A DNA stretch of 57,330 nt from Myxococcales bacterium. Its GTDB lineage: Bacteria; Myxococcota_A; UBA9160; UBA4427. Every line of letters begins with the position of its first letter. Position 1 is the first letter of the stretch. Under the pieces are notes generated by a model, which had not been told where the DNA came from, did not search any database, and saw nothing but the letters and a program-made list of their open reading frames with translations. The stretch is taken from positions 1 to 57,330 of the forward strand of contig JADFNE010000027.1 of NCBI GenBank assembly GCA_022563535.1. Direction: 5' to 3'. The translations under genes were made by a program, and so were the position numbers. Of this stretch, positions 45,428 to 53,579 are shown piece after piece.

Positions 45428-46312
45428 CTACCAGCCGAGCGCGTCCGCGACCCGGTCGAGTTCCGCGGGATCGGAGGTGGTGGGGACGAGGCTCAGTTCA
45501 TCCGCGCCTGTGTCTTCTACGCGCCGCACCCAGTCCTTGAGGGCCTGGGCAGAGTCGCAGCTCACGCTCTCGGCCAGCTTTTGGGCCACGTCAGGTTCAA
45601 AGAAATTCAAATACCGATTGAGATAGCGATCCAGTTGTCCCCGGGCGTCGCTCCCCAGGGCAAACCAGAAGCTGGTGACCAGCCGCGGCTGGCTTTCTCT
45701 CCCCGACTCTTTCCAGTACTTGCGCGCAAGCGCAAAGCTGTTGTCGATCTCTTTTATAGACGGACCGAAACTGAAACCCGCGAGCCCATCGGCCCAGCGT
45801 GAAACATGTTTGATGGCCGGCTCGGAGAGCGAAGCCGCCAAGATCTCCGGGCCGCCCGGCTGAAGCGGAGCGGGTTCGACGGGTCGCAGCGGCCCTTCGA
45901 CCACGATCTCTCCCGCCCACACGCGCTTCATCGTGGCGATCTGTTGTTCGAGTTGCGACAGCCTGCGTTTGCTGAACGTCGCCCCGAGGGCCTGGTAGTC
46001 CTCTTCACGCGCCCCGGCCCCCACCCCAAGGCACAGGCGCCCGCCCGAGATCACGTCAATGGTGGCGAGCTCCTTCGCCCGGTTGACCGCGTTGTGCATC
46101 GGCATGATGAGCACGTAGGACATGATGCGCACGCGGTTGGTCACCGCCGCCGCCACGCTGAGGGTCACCATGGCGGCGAGATTGGGAAAGTTGATCCGCT
46201 CGCCCACGGCGAGACTCGAATAGGGGCCCTTGTCGATTCCCACGCACCAGGCCAGCAGGGTTTCGCGGTCCAACCCCGGGACCATCACGGGCACATTCAT
46301 GCCGATATCCAT
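45428..46312 (-). CDS. LLM-class oxidoreductase
   Basis: A 294-residue luciferase-like protein: GMNVPVMVPGLDRETLLAWC start, INFPNLAAMVTLSVAAAVTNRVRI, ATIDVISGGRLCLGVGAGAREEDYQALG and a C-terminal SLVPTTSDPAELDRVADALG. It is a flavin/F420-dependent TIM-barrel, of a different branch from the enzymes at 32161 and 46740. It lies upstream of the CoA-transferase on the same strand, separated by 116 bp with the palindrome, so it may be a separate unit. Confidence 0.85.
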   Translation of the reverse strand: MDIGMNVPVMVPGLDRETLLAWCVGIDKGPYSSLAVGERINFPNLAAMVTLSVAAAVTNRVRIMSYVLIMPMHNAVNRAKELATIDVISGGRLCLGVGAGAREEDYQALGATFSKRRLSQLEQQIATMKRVWAGEIVVEGPLRPVEPAPLQPGGPEILAASLSEPAIKHVSRWADGLAGFSFGPSIKEIDNSFALARKYWKESGRESQPRLVTSFWFALGSDARGQLDRYLNRYLNFFEPDVAQKLAESVSCDSAQALKDWVRRVEDTGADELSLVPTTSDPAELDRVADALGW

Positions 46313-46739
46313 TGAGAATCTCCGTCGGTCGACCCGTGCGTTCGGCTGTCCGCACCCTTGATCGGTTACACCAGATTGGTTGTGGATTCACCTGCGGAGT
46401 TATTGCATTCATTGCGCGATTTCCCCGTATCCATCTCGACAGGCAGGGCGACTCAATGATCGCGGCAACTGTGCCTCGCTCAAACTCAGCCTGTGCAGGA
46501 CGAGCGAAGAGCGAAAGCGGCTGGAGCACCGAGACGTTTCTGCAGAGATCGTGGCAGAGGTGTACCCAGCAGGAAGCCGGGGGGGCGGTCCAAGGCGGAT
46601 CGCCCCTTTGCTCGTGGGGGCGTCATCGTGTCCCTCCAGTTCCTAAATCGAGTCCCACTCCCGTCCCGCCCTCGCCGCTCCAACCGGCTGCTAGAGTTTT
46701 TCGCGCGTTCCAAACACAAGCTTCTAGGAAAACTGGATC
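46313..46739. other. Divergent promoter region between two LLM genes
   Basis: About 430 bp without a convincing gene; frames here are short and antisense to each other. It should contain the promoters for the 45428 and 46740 genes. I found no TACGANAC-type palindrome here. Nothing else was recognised. Confidence 0.5.
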
Positions 46740-47579
46740 ATGAAGATCGGCGTCGCAATCCACGCCACCGACAAATCGATCAGCCCGGTCGACCTCGCCC
46801 GCGAAGCGGAGGCCCGAGGCTTCTACTCTCTCTACATCCCCGAACACACCCACATTCCCACCAGTCGGCGCACGCCGGCACCGACGGGAGAGGATGAACT
46901 CGGCGAAGAATACGCGCGCAGCCCCGATCCCTACATCTCGCTGGCCGCGGCCGCGAGCGTGACCGAGACCATTCGTCTCGGCACCGGAATCAGCCTGCCC
47001 GCCCAACACGACCCAATCACACTTGCAAAAGAGATCGCAACCCTCGATCTGGTTTCGAACGGACGGCTGGTGTTCGGGATCGGGTTTGGTTGGAATCGGG
47101 AAGAGATGGAGCACCATGGCGTTGTCTATGCGACGCGACGTGCGCAGGTGCGCGAACACATGCTCGCTATGCAGCAGCTTTGGGCCAACGAGGTTGCGGA
47201 GTACCACGGTGAGTTCGTGCATTTTGATGCGAGTTGGCAGTGGCCCAAGCCCGTACAGAAGCCGCGGCCCCGTACTCTGATCGGTGGGGGCGCTGGCCCC
47301 AAGCTCTTTGATCACATCGCCGAGTACGCTGACGGTTGGCTGCCGATTGGCGGCGCGGGCTTACGGGAATCGTTGCCGCGCCTGCGAGCGGCTCTCGAAG
47401 CCCGCGATCGCGATCCCTCGACCCTCCACATCGTGCCTTTTGGCGTTCAACCGGACACTGCCAAGCTCGACTACTACGCTGAACTCGGTGTTACGGAGGC
47501 GGTACTGCGCCTGCCGTCCGCGCCGCGTGACGCGGTGCTGCCAGTACTCGACGATTTTGCTCGCTATCTTTCGCGCTGA
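46740..47579 (+). CDS. LLM-class F420-dependent oxidoreductase
   Basis: A 279-residue luciferase-like enzyme of the TIGR03619-like actinobacterial F420 type: YIPEHTHIPTSRRTP, PYISLAAAASVTETIRLGTG, ATLDLVSNGRLVFGIGFGWN and PRTLIGGGAGPKLF. It is the first gene of a plus-strand unit that continues with the Rieske oxygenase (21 bp) and the selenoprotein. Its function is inferred only at family level. Confidence 0.88.
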   Translation: MKIGVAIHATDKSISPVDLAREAEARGFYSLYIPEHTHIPTSRRTPAPTGEDELGEEYARSPDPYISLAAAASVTETIRLGTGISLPAQHDPITLAKEIATLDLVSNGRLVFGIGFGWNREEMEHHGVVYATRRAQVREHMLAMQQLWANEVAEYHGEFVHFDASWQWPKPVQKPRPRTLIGGGAGPKLFDHIAEYADGWLPIGGAGLRESLPRLRAALEARDRDPSTLHIVPFGVQPDTAKLDYYAELGVTEAVLRLPSAPRDAVLPVLDDFARYLSR

Positions 47580-47600
47580 ATCACTGAATTGGAGAGATCC

Positions 47601-48752
47601 ATGGATCGCGAGTCGTCGCTTGCCATCACCAAGCGATTGATCGAACACGTCGTGGCCGATACCACGGATCTGGCCGACGCCCCGATGGTCGAGCCCGCCG
47701 AAATCTTTCTCGATCGCGATCGCTGGGAGCGGGAACGCGAACAGTTCTTCTTCGATACTCCACAAGTGATCGGATTTGCCGGGGAGGTGGCCGCGCCGGG
47801 TTCATTCATGACCGCCGAGGTGATGGGCGTTCCCGTTGTCGTGGTGCGAGACGAGGACAACACCTTGCGGGCCTTTCTGAATGTTTGCTCCCACCGGGGT
47901 GCCCGGGTCGCAACGGGTTGTGGCAAGCGGAAGCGGTTGGTTTGTGGCTTTCACGGCTGGAGCTACGAGCTGAACGGGAAGCTCGCTGGACGCGGTCGAG
48001 CCGAGGCCTTCGAACCCGAAGCGTCGAACCCCAGCTTGCAGCCGCTACCCGTGAGCGACCGCGCGGGCTTGATCGTGGTCGGCGTGCGGCCCGGGATGGG
48101 GCCGCTGCGGGTCGAACACGCCCTCGACGACATTGCGTCCGCGCTCCTGGGTCATGGACTCGAGCAGATGACGTTGGTGGGGAGTGAACGGTTCGAAGTT
48201 GCGGCCAACTGGAAGCTGGTGGTCAATCTGAGCCATGAGGGGTACCACTTTTCGACACTTCACCGGGACAGCCTTGCGCCGCTGATGACTGGCCACGGTG
48301 TTGTCGACGAGTTTGGCATTCACACCCGCTGGGCGTTTCCCTTGCGCGGCATCGAGAGCTTGCGCGACAAGGACGAAGCCGACTGGCCAGATTTTCCTCG
48401 CGCTGCCGTGAATCACACGTTGTTTCCCGGCACGGTGGTTGTCGCCAACGAGGGCAATGCACAGATGATTCGCGTCGAGCCGGGAGAACACCCCGGCAGC
48501 TCTGTGGTCTACTTCTCTTCTGTTTCGGAAGTCTTGGGTTCGGAAGTTTCAGGGGACGCGGAAGAAAACGAAATCTCAGAAGCTGCTCTCGCGATCTACG
48601 AGTTCGGTCGCAATATCTTCGCAACCGAAGATCTTCCCATTTCCGAGGAGTGCCAGCGGGGGATCGAAGCTAGTGGGCGCCCCGTCATAATCGGACGCAA
48701 CGAACCCGTGGTGCAGATGTGGCAGCGCCGCTGGTCGGAAGAACTGGAATAG
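47601..48752 (+). CDS. Rieske 2Fe-2S aromatic ring-hydroxylating oxygenase, alpha-type
   Basis: ATG at 47601 follows TTGGAGAGATCC; 383 residues. The Rieske cluster ligands are CSHRGA...CGFHGWSYE (Cys-His and Cys-His, about 93-117). The catalytic part has NWKLVVNLSHEGYHFSTLH, with two His of the mononuclear iron site, and a distal FATEDLPISEECQRGIEAS with Asp. It inserts oxygen in a ring or demethylates; a separate reductase/ferredoxin is needed but not in this block. The FAD reductase at 310 could serve, by guess. Confidence 0.92.
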   Translation: MDRESSLAITKRLIEHVVADTTDLADAPMVEPAEIFLDRDRWEREREQFFFDTPQVIGFAGEVAAPGSFMTAEVMGVPVVVVRDEDNTLRAFLNVCSHRGARVATGCGKRKRLVCGFHGWSYELNGKLAGRGRAEAFEPEASNPSLQPLPVSDRAGLIVVGVRPGMGPLRVEHALDDIASALLGHGLEQMTLVGSERFEVAANWKLVVNLSHEGYHFSTLHRDSLAPLMTGHGVVDEFGIHTRWAFPLRGIESLRDKDEADWPDFPRAAVNHTLFPGTVVVANEGNAQMIRVEPGEHPGSSVVYFSSVSEVLGSEVSGDAEENEISEAALAIYEFGRNIFATEDLPISEECQRGIEASGRPVIIGRNEPVVQMWQRRWSEELE

Positions 48753-48820
48753 CTGCGGACGTTGGCTGCGAAAGTGGTTGACGCGCGTTAGGCTCTGTTC
48801 GGCGCCCCACAGAACCGGGA

Positions 48821-49534
48821 ATGCGAATGACCGAATTCGATATCGATGCGTTGAAAGATGAATTGAAGGCCGGGCTCGAAGCCAACGCGGGCGAAGATGG
48901 CTTGAAAGAAATGGACGTGGACGACCTGATGGACGCCATGTCACATCCCAAGGCTGCGGATATCGTGAAGGCGTTGATCGAGCTCGAGCCCGACACGATT
49001 CAGTCCGGAGAGCTCGCACCAGACTTCACCTTGCCCTGGCTATCCGGACAAGGTCCAGACGGAAGCTCTTCGGTAACGCTCTCGGACTATTTCGATTCGC
49101 GTCCCGTTGCGCTGATCTTCGGCAGCTACACCTGACCTCCTTTTCGGGCCCAGGCTGGGACCCTCAACGAGATCTACCGCGAGTTCTCGAATCAGGTCGA
49201 GTTCTTTGTCGTCTACATCAAAGAGATTCACCCAACGGACGGTTGGCAAGTCAAAGAAAACGAGCAGGACGCAATACTCTTTCGCACCCATGAATCGCTG
49301 GCAGAGCGCGTGGCAGTGGGCCGGTCGTGCATGATCAAGTTGGCCCTCGAAATGCCCGCACTGGTCGACGAAATGGACGATGCGGTCGCCACGATCTACG
49401 GCGCCATGCCCGAACGCCTCTACCTGATCAGTCGAGACGGCAACGTCGCGTACAAGAGCGGTATGGGCCCCATGTTCTTCAAGCCCCGGGAATGGCAGGA
49501 AGCGATTCGGTCCTACCTGGCTGAAGAGCGCTAG
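48821..49534 (+). CDS. Deiodinase-like selenoprotein (UGA read as selenocysteine)
   Basis: One frame of 238 codons runs from the ATG at 48821 to the TAG at 49532-49534, interrupted by a single TGA at 49133-49135 (codon 105). The context IFGSYT-U-PPF equals the active-site motif of iodothyronine deiodinases (FGSxTUPPF). Downstream the homology persists: VYIKEIHPTDGW (Glu135, His137), a second conserved His157 and IYGAMPERLYLI. Sec-to-Glu (+30) and Sec-to-His (+32) spacing equal those of human DIO1. The fold is thioredoxin-like, without the membrane anchor of animal enzymes; a roughly 70-residue helical leader precedes it. It lies 68 bp after the Rieske gene. Natural substrate is unknown. Confidence 0.87.
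49146..49163 (+). promoter_or_regulatory. Candidate bacterial SECIS hairpin
   Basis: Ten bases after the UGA, GGGCCCA (49146-49152) pairs with TGGG-A-CCC (49156-49163): seven base pairs with one bulged A and a three-base loop GGC at 49153-49155. The loop starts 17 bases after the UGA, within the usual bacterial distance of about 16-37, and has a G at the top as SelB requires. Confidence 0.6.
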
Positions 49535-49549
49535 TCGCGCTCGCATCCC

Positions 49550-50185
49550 ATGTGGTTGTTTCTATTTGTCGTACTTCCCCTCGCGGTCGTGTTCGGGAGC
49601 GTGGCGCTGGTCTACACGGCGCAGACAATTCCAAAGCGCTTTCGAGGTCGATGCTACGACGACGTCGTGCAGATTCCGGCCAATCGAGTTGGACTGGTGC
49701 TCGGCTGCGCCCGCAATCTGCGCAGCGGTCGGCCCAACCTCTACTTCACCAAGCGCATCGAGGCCGCGGCCGCGCTGTTTCGCGCGGGCAAGGTCGAACG
49801 ATTGCTCGCGAGTGGAGCGAGTCGTGGGGCAGACATCAACGAAGTGACCAGTATGAAACAAGCCTTGATCGAGGCGGGAGTGCCCGCCGACTGCATCGTC
49901 TGCGATCACCACGGGTACCGGACCATCGACAGCGTGTTGCGCGCTCAACTCGTTTATGGCCAGGACCGTCTGACGATCATCTCGCAGCCGTTTCACAACC
50001 AGCGCGCCCTCTACCTGGCCGAGCATCGCGGCATCGACGCAGTTGGTTTCAATGCTGCGGATGTGCTTCCACCCCGAGGACGAAAAGTGCGATTCCGAGA
50101 ATTCTTTGCGCGCATGCGCGTCGTGATCGACATCCACATCAACCACACTCAACCCAGGGTGCTAGGAAAACGCGAACCGCTTTGA
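49550..50185 (+). CDS. SanA/YdcF-type DUF218 membrane protein
   Basis: The 211-residue protein starts with one transmembrane helix (WLFLFVVLPLAVVFGSVALVY) and has the DUF218 domain: VGLVLGCARNLRSGRPN, FTKRIEAAAALFRAGKVERLLASGA, IVCDHHGYRTIDSVLRAQLV and the final LTIISQPFHNQRALYLAEHRGIDAVGF. SanA-type proteins act at the inner membrane in cell-wall integrity. Whether it is SanA or ElyC-like is open. It starts 15 bp after the selenoprotein stop. Confidence 0.83.
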   Translation: MWLFLFVVLPLAVVFGSVALVYTAQTIPKRFRGRCYDDVVQIPANRVGLVLGCARNLRSGRPNLYFTKRIEAAAALFRAGKVERLLASGASRGADINEVTSMKQALIEAGVPADCIVCDHHGYRTIDSVLRAQLVYGQDRLTIISQPFHNQRALYLAEHRGIDAVGFNAADVLPPRGRKVRFREFFARMRVVIDIHINHTQPRVLGKREPL

Positions 50186-50206
50186 TCCCCGCGAATCGAT
50201 AGCACG

Positions 50207-52516
50207 CTACCGATAGAGAAACGCGTCGGGAGTTTCTCTCGGCTTTCGCCAGCGCGGAAACGCGGCGATCCCGGCGCTTGAAAAATCGCCGCGCACCACC
50301 AGATCAAAGGGCAGCAGCGAATCGCGTCCGCGCACCATTCCAAAGCGCTCGCGCGCGCTCCGGAACACGTAGTTGGATTGGGCGGTTGCGCGCAGATCGA
50401 TTTCTTCGGTCAGGCCGAGTCGCGCGCGTTCGATGAACAGCTCGCGACGGGGGTCTGGAGCGAGGTCGGAGTCGGGATCCACTCGGAAGTTGCGGCGCGC
50501 GGTGTCGTCCAGAATTGCAACCAGTCGAGCCAGCCGCGCCTGAGAAATTTTCTGCCGCACTTTGTTTGGCGGATCATCTTCGTCGCCAGACTCGGCGAGA
50601 AACTCGAACTCGAGGTAGCGACCGCCAATAAAGCTCACTCCTCTCGGATGGAGTTCTCCGTTGGCGTTGTCTCCGTCGATCAGTTCACTGCGGATACCGA
50701 GCGCCCGAGGCCCCGACACCTGCGGATTCTCGATCAAGAACCCCCGGGTCATGCGAATGCTCTGGGCCGTGGCATTGTCCCGTTGCTCCCGCGCCGCGAC
50801 CCCCGCGCGATGGCCCGCCTCAGATTCCGGGAACTCTCGCACCGCTTGACGAAGGGTCGAGCCCCTGCGATCCCGCCGTTTACTCCTGCGTGCAATCTCG
50901 ATCTGTTGTTCTGCGGCCTTCTCTACGAGTTCGCTGCGTTCTTCGGGATCGAAGCGCGGAAAATAATCCGCCATGCGAAGTGCGGCGTTCCAGTTTTTAC
51001 GCTTCGACTCATAGTCGAATAGCCAGCGCGAGAGTTCGTCTTTGTAGTAACCCTCGGGTTCGCGATCGAGGTAGCGATACGCCGTGATCGCCACAGGTCG
51101 ATCGAAATCGGGTTTTTCGCTGATTGGCGAGAAGATCAATCGAACAGGCGCGAAGAGCACGGTGTTGACTAGCAGGGGGAGGTCGAGCAACCAGGCGAAG
51201 GGTTGGGGCAATCTCCGGTAACGCGGGCCCTGGGCGAACGGACCGAAGATGCGCCAAAGCACCTCGTTCTTGCGCTGAATGCGCTTTACCCGTTCGAATC
51301 TTCCGTAGGGGTTCTGTGCGGAATCTCGAACCAGTGTACGGGCGTGACGCGCCATTGAATGTTGGCCGGGGTCTCGGCCCGCGAGATCGCGCAATCGATC
51401 CCAGCTCGCCACCTCGTCTCCGCGTTCGGCCAGCGCGGTGGCGGCGACGTAGACGCCCACGTCCGCATATTCATCGATGCGCGATAGCGATAGCCCATGG
51501 CTGCCAAGATCCGAACCCGCGAGCAGCAGCCCGGTAGCATGAGTCGCGTCCTCGAGGCTCAAGCGGTCGAACGCCACTTCCTGACTGCGAATCCTCTCAC
51601 TGCGTTCGTGTTCAATCGCGAGTCTCGCCCGATCGGCGAGCTTGGCTGCTTTCTTGTTTTCCGGGTCAGTCTCCAGCGCGCTCTCGGCCAGCCATTTGGC
51701 GGCGCGCTTGTTGTCGTTCTTCATGGCGAGATTGGAACGGAAGACGATCTTCTTTGCCTGCTCGCGGTTGAGTTTGCGTCGAGCCTTTTCGATTTGACGC
51801 GCAACCTCCGGAGCTTCTTCCGAGTCGGGAAAGTGCGCCAGGAATCGTTCGCGGTGAACCAGTGCCTGACGCCACTGCAACGGGAAGGCGTCGCGTTCGT
51901 TGAGCCCTGCCAGGTAGTTCGCCACGCTGTTGGCGAGGTAGTAGGGCGTGAGGAGGCCTCCGCTCAAAAGAGACTGGCTCAGCGGTTCTGCGACCGCGTT
52001 GTAGGTATCGGCCCAAAGCGATTCGAACGAATCCCGGATCCGCCGTCGAGCCAGGCGCAGGGAGTCGTCGGCCACACATTCTTCGAGTCGGCTGTCGAGC
52101 CGCGGGTCGTCGTGAACGCCGCTCTTCTTGATCTCTCGCATGAGCGCCATACAAGCGGCGCGGTATTCCACGGGGTCGTCGAGGGTCGAGTTGCGCAAGT
52201 CGACACTCATCGGGATGCGGCGCGCGAGCTTGCGTTCGGGCTCGAGTCCGTCTTCCGCGAGTTTCCGCAGCCTTGCGAGACTGCTCTCTATACCGTTGCG
52301 GTCGCTCTGCAGTGCGGCGCGGATCAGGTCGCGGCTGGCGAGATCGCTGTCGCTCGGCTGCAGGGCAGCCATGGGGACCAGGGGCGTGAGGATGTTGTCC
52401 TCGACGATTTGTGCGGGGGTTGTGCAAGCGAGCGCGCTCATGCTGGCTGCAAAGCCCAAGGCGAAAAGAACCCGCGCTTTTACGGCTCGTCTACTTACAG
52501 TTCGTCTACTGGGCAA
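50207..52516 (-). CDS. Large predicted lipoprotein, unrecognised
   Basis: A TTG at 52516 opens a basic then hydrophobic segment with lipobox SALAC (Cys about 30) and a protein of 769 residues; the frame beyond it overlaps the upstream gene and is not signal-like. The body is helical, Arg/Glu-rich and TPR-like in places (KRAAKWLAESALETDPENKKAAKL), with a hydrophobic stretch around WLLDLPLLVNTVLFAPVRLIFS in the middle. I recognise no family. Its start overlaps the stop of the next lipoprotein by 11 bp, so they form a two-gene unit. Confidence 0.6.
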   Translation of the reverse strand: MPSRRTVSRRAVKARVLFALGFAASMSALACTTPAQIVEDNILTPLVPMAALQPSDSDLASRDLIRAALQSDRNGIESSLARLRKLAEDGLEPERKLARRIPMSVDLRNSTLDDPVEYRAACMALMREIKKSGVHDDPRLDSRLEECVADDSLRLARRRIRDSFESLWADTYNAVAEPLSQSLLSGGLLTPYYLANSVANYLAGLNERDAFPLQWRQALVHRERFLAHFPDSEEAPEVARQIEKARRKLNREQAKKIVFRSNLAMKNDNKRAAKWLAESALETDPENKKAAKLADRARLAIEHERSERIRSQEVAFDRLSLEDATHATGLLLAGSDLGSHGLSLSRIDEYADVGVYVAATALAERGDEVASWDRLRDLAGRDPGQHSMARHARTLVRDSAQNPYGRFERVKRIQRKNEVLWRIFGPFAQGPRYRRLPQPFAWLLDLPLLVNTVLFAPVRLIFSPISEKPDFDRPVAITAYRYLDREPEGYYKDELSRWLFDYESKRKNWNAALRMADYFPRFDPEERSELVEKAAEQQIEIARRSKRRDRRGSTLRQAVREFPESEAGHRAGVAAREQRDNATAQSIRMTRGFLIENPQVSGPRALGIRSELIDGDNANGELHPRGVSFIGGRYLEFEFLAESGDEDDPPNKVRQKISQARLARLVAILDDTARRNFRVDPDSDLAPDPRRELFIERARLGLTEEIDLRATAQSNYVFRSARERFGMVRGRDSLLPFDLVVRGDFSSAGIAAFPRWRKPRETPDAFLYR

Positions 52517-53528
52517 AGCGATCGCGATCCACGCGGAGGGTAAAGGCCAAGAATGCTTCGAGTCGCCGCGTCGCCTCGAGCTTCTCACTGGTTCCATCCT
52601 GGGCGGCGACCGTGCGGTATAGACCCACGGCGGCGTCCACCAGTTCCTGAAATTTGGGTGGGTCAAAGTGCAAACTCTCGGGTGGCACGGCTTGTACGTA
52701 CTCCCGTGAAATCGTGGCGTAGAGATCCGCGAGTTCGAGCATGTGCTGGCGTCGGTTTTGACTTGCGCCGTGACGCGTGAGCAGCTTCTGGAGTTCTGCC
52801 ACGGAGCGAATCGAACCGTCGGGGATCACGTGTCGCAGGGCCAGGAAGTAGTGGCTGCGGATCACGTCCGCGCGCTCGATCTCCTGTCGAATTACGGCTC
52901 GGTAGTGGGAGTTGGGTTGGTGGGAAGTATCGAGTCCCGCCAAGATGTTGAGCAGTTCGGCGATGCGCCGGTCGAGCTGGACCACGACTTCGTCGGTATC
53001 CATGCTCAACGGCACCACAACGGCTGCGACCGGGTCCGGGAGATCGATGCCAATTTGGTTCGCCGCGTAAATGGCTTCGCATATGTTTGCACTGCGCAGC
53101 GCTTCGTCGCGCAGTTCCCGGTCCTTGCGCGCGGCTTCGCGATACAAACGAGCGGCGAGGTCGAAGCCCCGCAAACGCTCGAGACTGCGCGCCTTAGAAA
53201 AATCGATCACCGCATCCATGTAGCCACTGCGCAGTTCGTCGCTGTGAATTCGCTCGATGTTCTCGAGGCGGAGCAACGTCGAGCGATAGACATTCCGGCC
53301 GGTGAAGTCGCGACCGGGAGGGAAGCGGTACGTGTCGTCGGGAACGTGTCGTCGCAGCACGGCGACAATTTCGGTGAGGCTCTCCGCCGGGTCGTAGATC
53401 GCAGCGGCTCTACGCTTGGTATATGGCGTGCACCCGGTGAGGAATAATCCCAGGACTAATCCCAGGACTACTCCAAGGACCACGCCCCGGATCGGGAGTG
53501 CAACCAAATTTTGATCTGCGAGGCGCAA
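52506..53528 (-). CDS. Predicted lipoprotein, unrecognised
   Basis: The 340-residue product has a lipoprotein signal: hydrophobic VVLGVVLGLVLGLFLTGC with Cys about 33. The signal is encoded by near-tandem repeats (CCCAGGACTA twice on the plus strand). The rest is helical, with many Arg/Glu, and no domain was recognised. It precedes and overlaps the larger lipoprotein gene. The pair may form an envelope complex. Confidence 0.6.
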   Translation of the reverse strand: MRLADQNLVALPIRGVVLGVVLGLVLGLFLTGCTPYTKRRAAAIYDPAESLTEIVAVLRRHVPDDTYRFPPGRDFTGRNVYRSTLLRLENIERIHSDELRSGYMDAVIDFSKARSLERLRGFDLAARLYREAARKDRELRDEALRSANICEAIYAANQIGIDLPDPVAAVVVPLSMDTDEVVVQLDRRIAELLNILAGLDTSHQPNSHYRAVIRQEIERADVIRSHYFLALRHVIPDGSIRSVAELQKLLTRHGASQNRRQHMLELADLYATISREYVQAVPPESLHFDPPKFQELVDAAVGLYRTVAAQDGTSEKLEATRRLEAFLAFTLRVDRDRFAQ

Positions 53529-53579
53529 TACGGGGTCCTTCTCCCAAAGACCTGAAGCATCGAGCCGCCTGCGCTGCGG

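Noticed and set aside
49133-49135. TGA as a simple nonsense mutation making a pseudogene
   Set aside because: The stop falls exactly on the deiodinase selenocysteine, everything beyond it is in frame and conserved, and a hairpin follows, so recoding is the better explanation.
49310-49534. Independent short gene starting at the GTG at 49310
   Set aside because: It is the same frame as the selenoprotein and begins in the middle of a conserved region (behind the His157 segment), so it is the tail of the UGA-containing gene.
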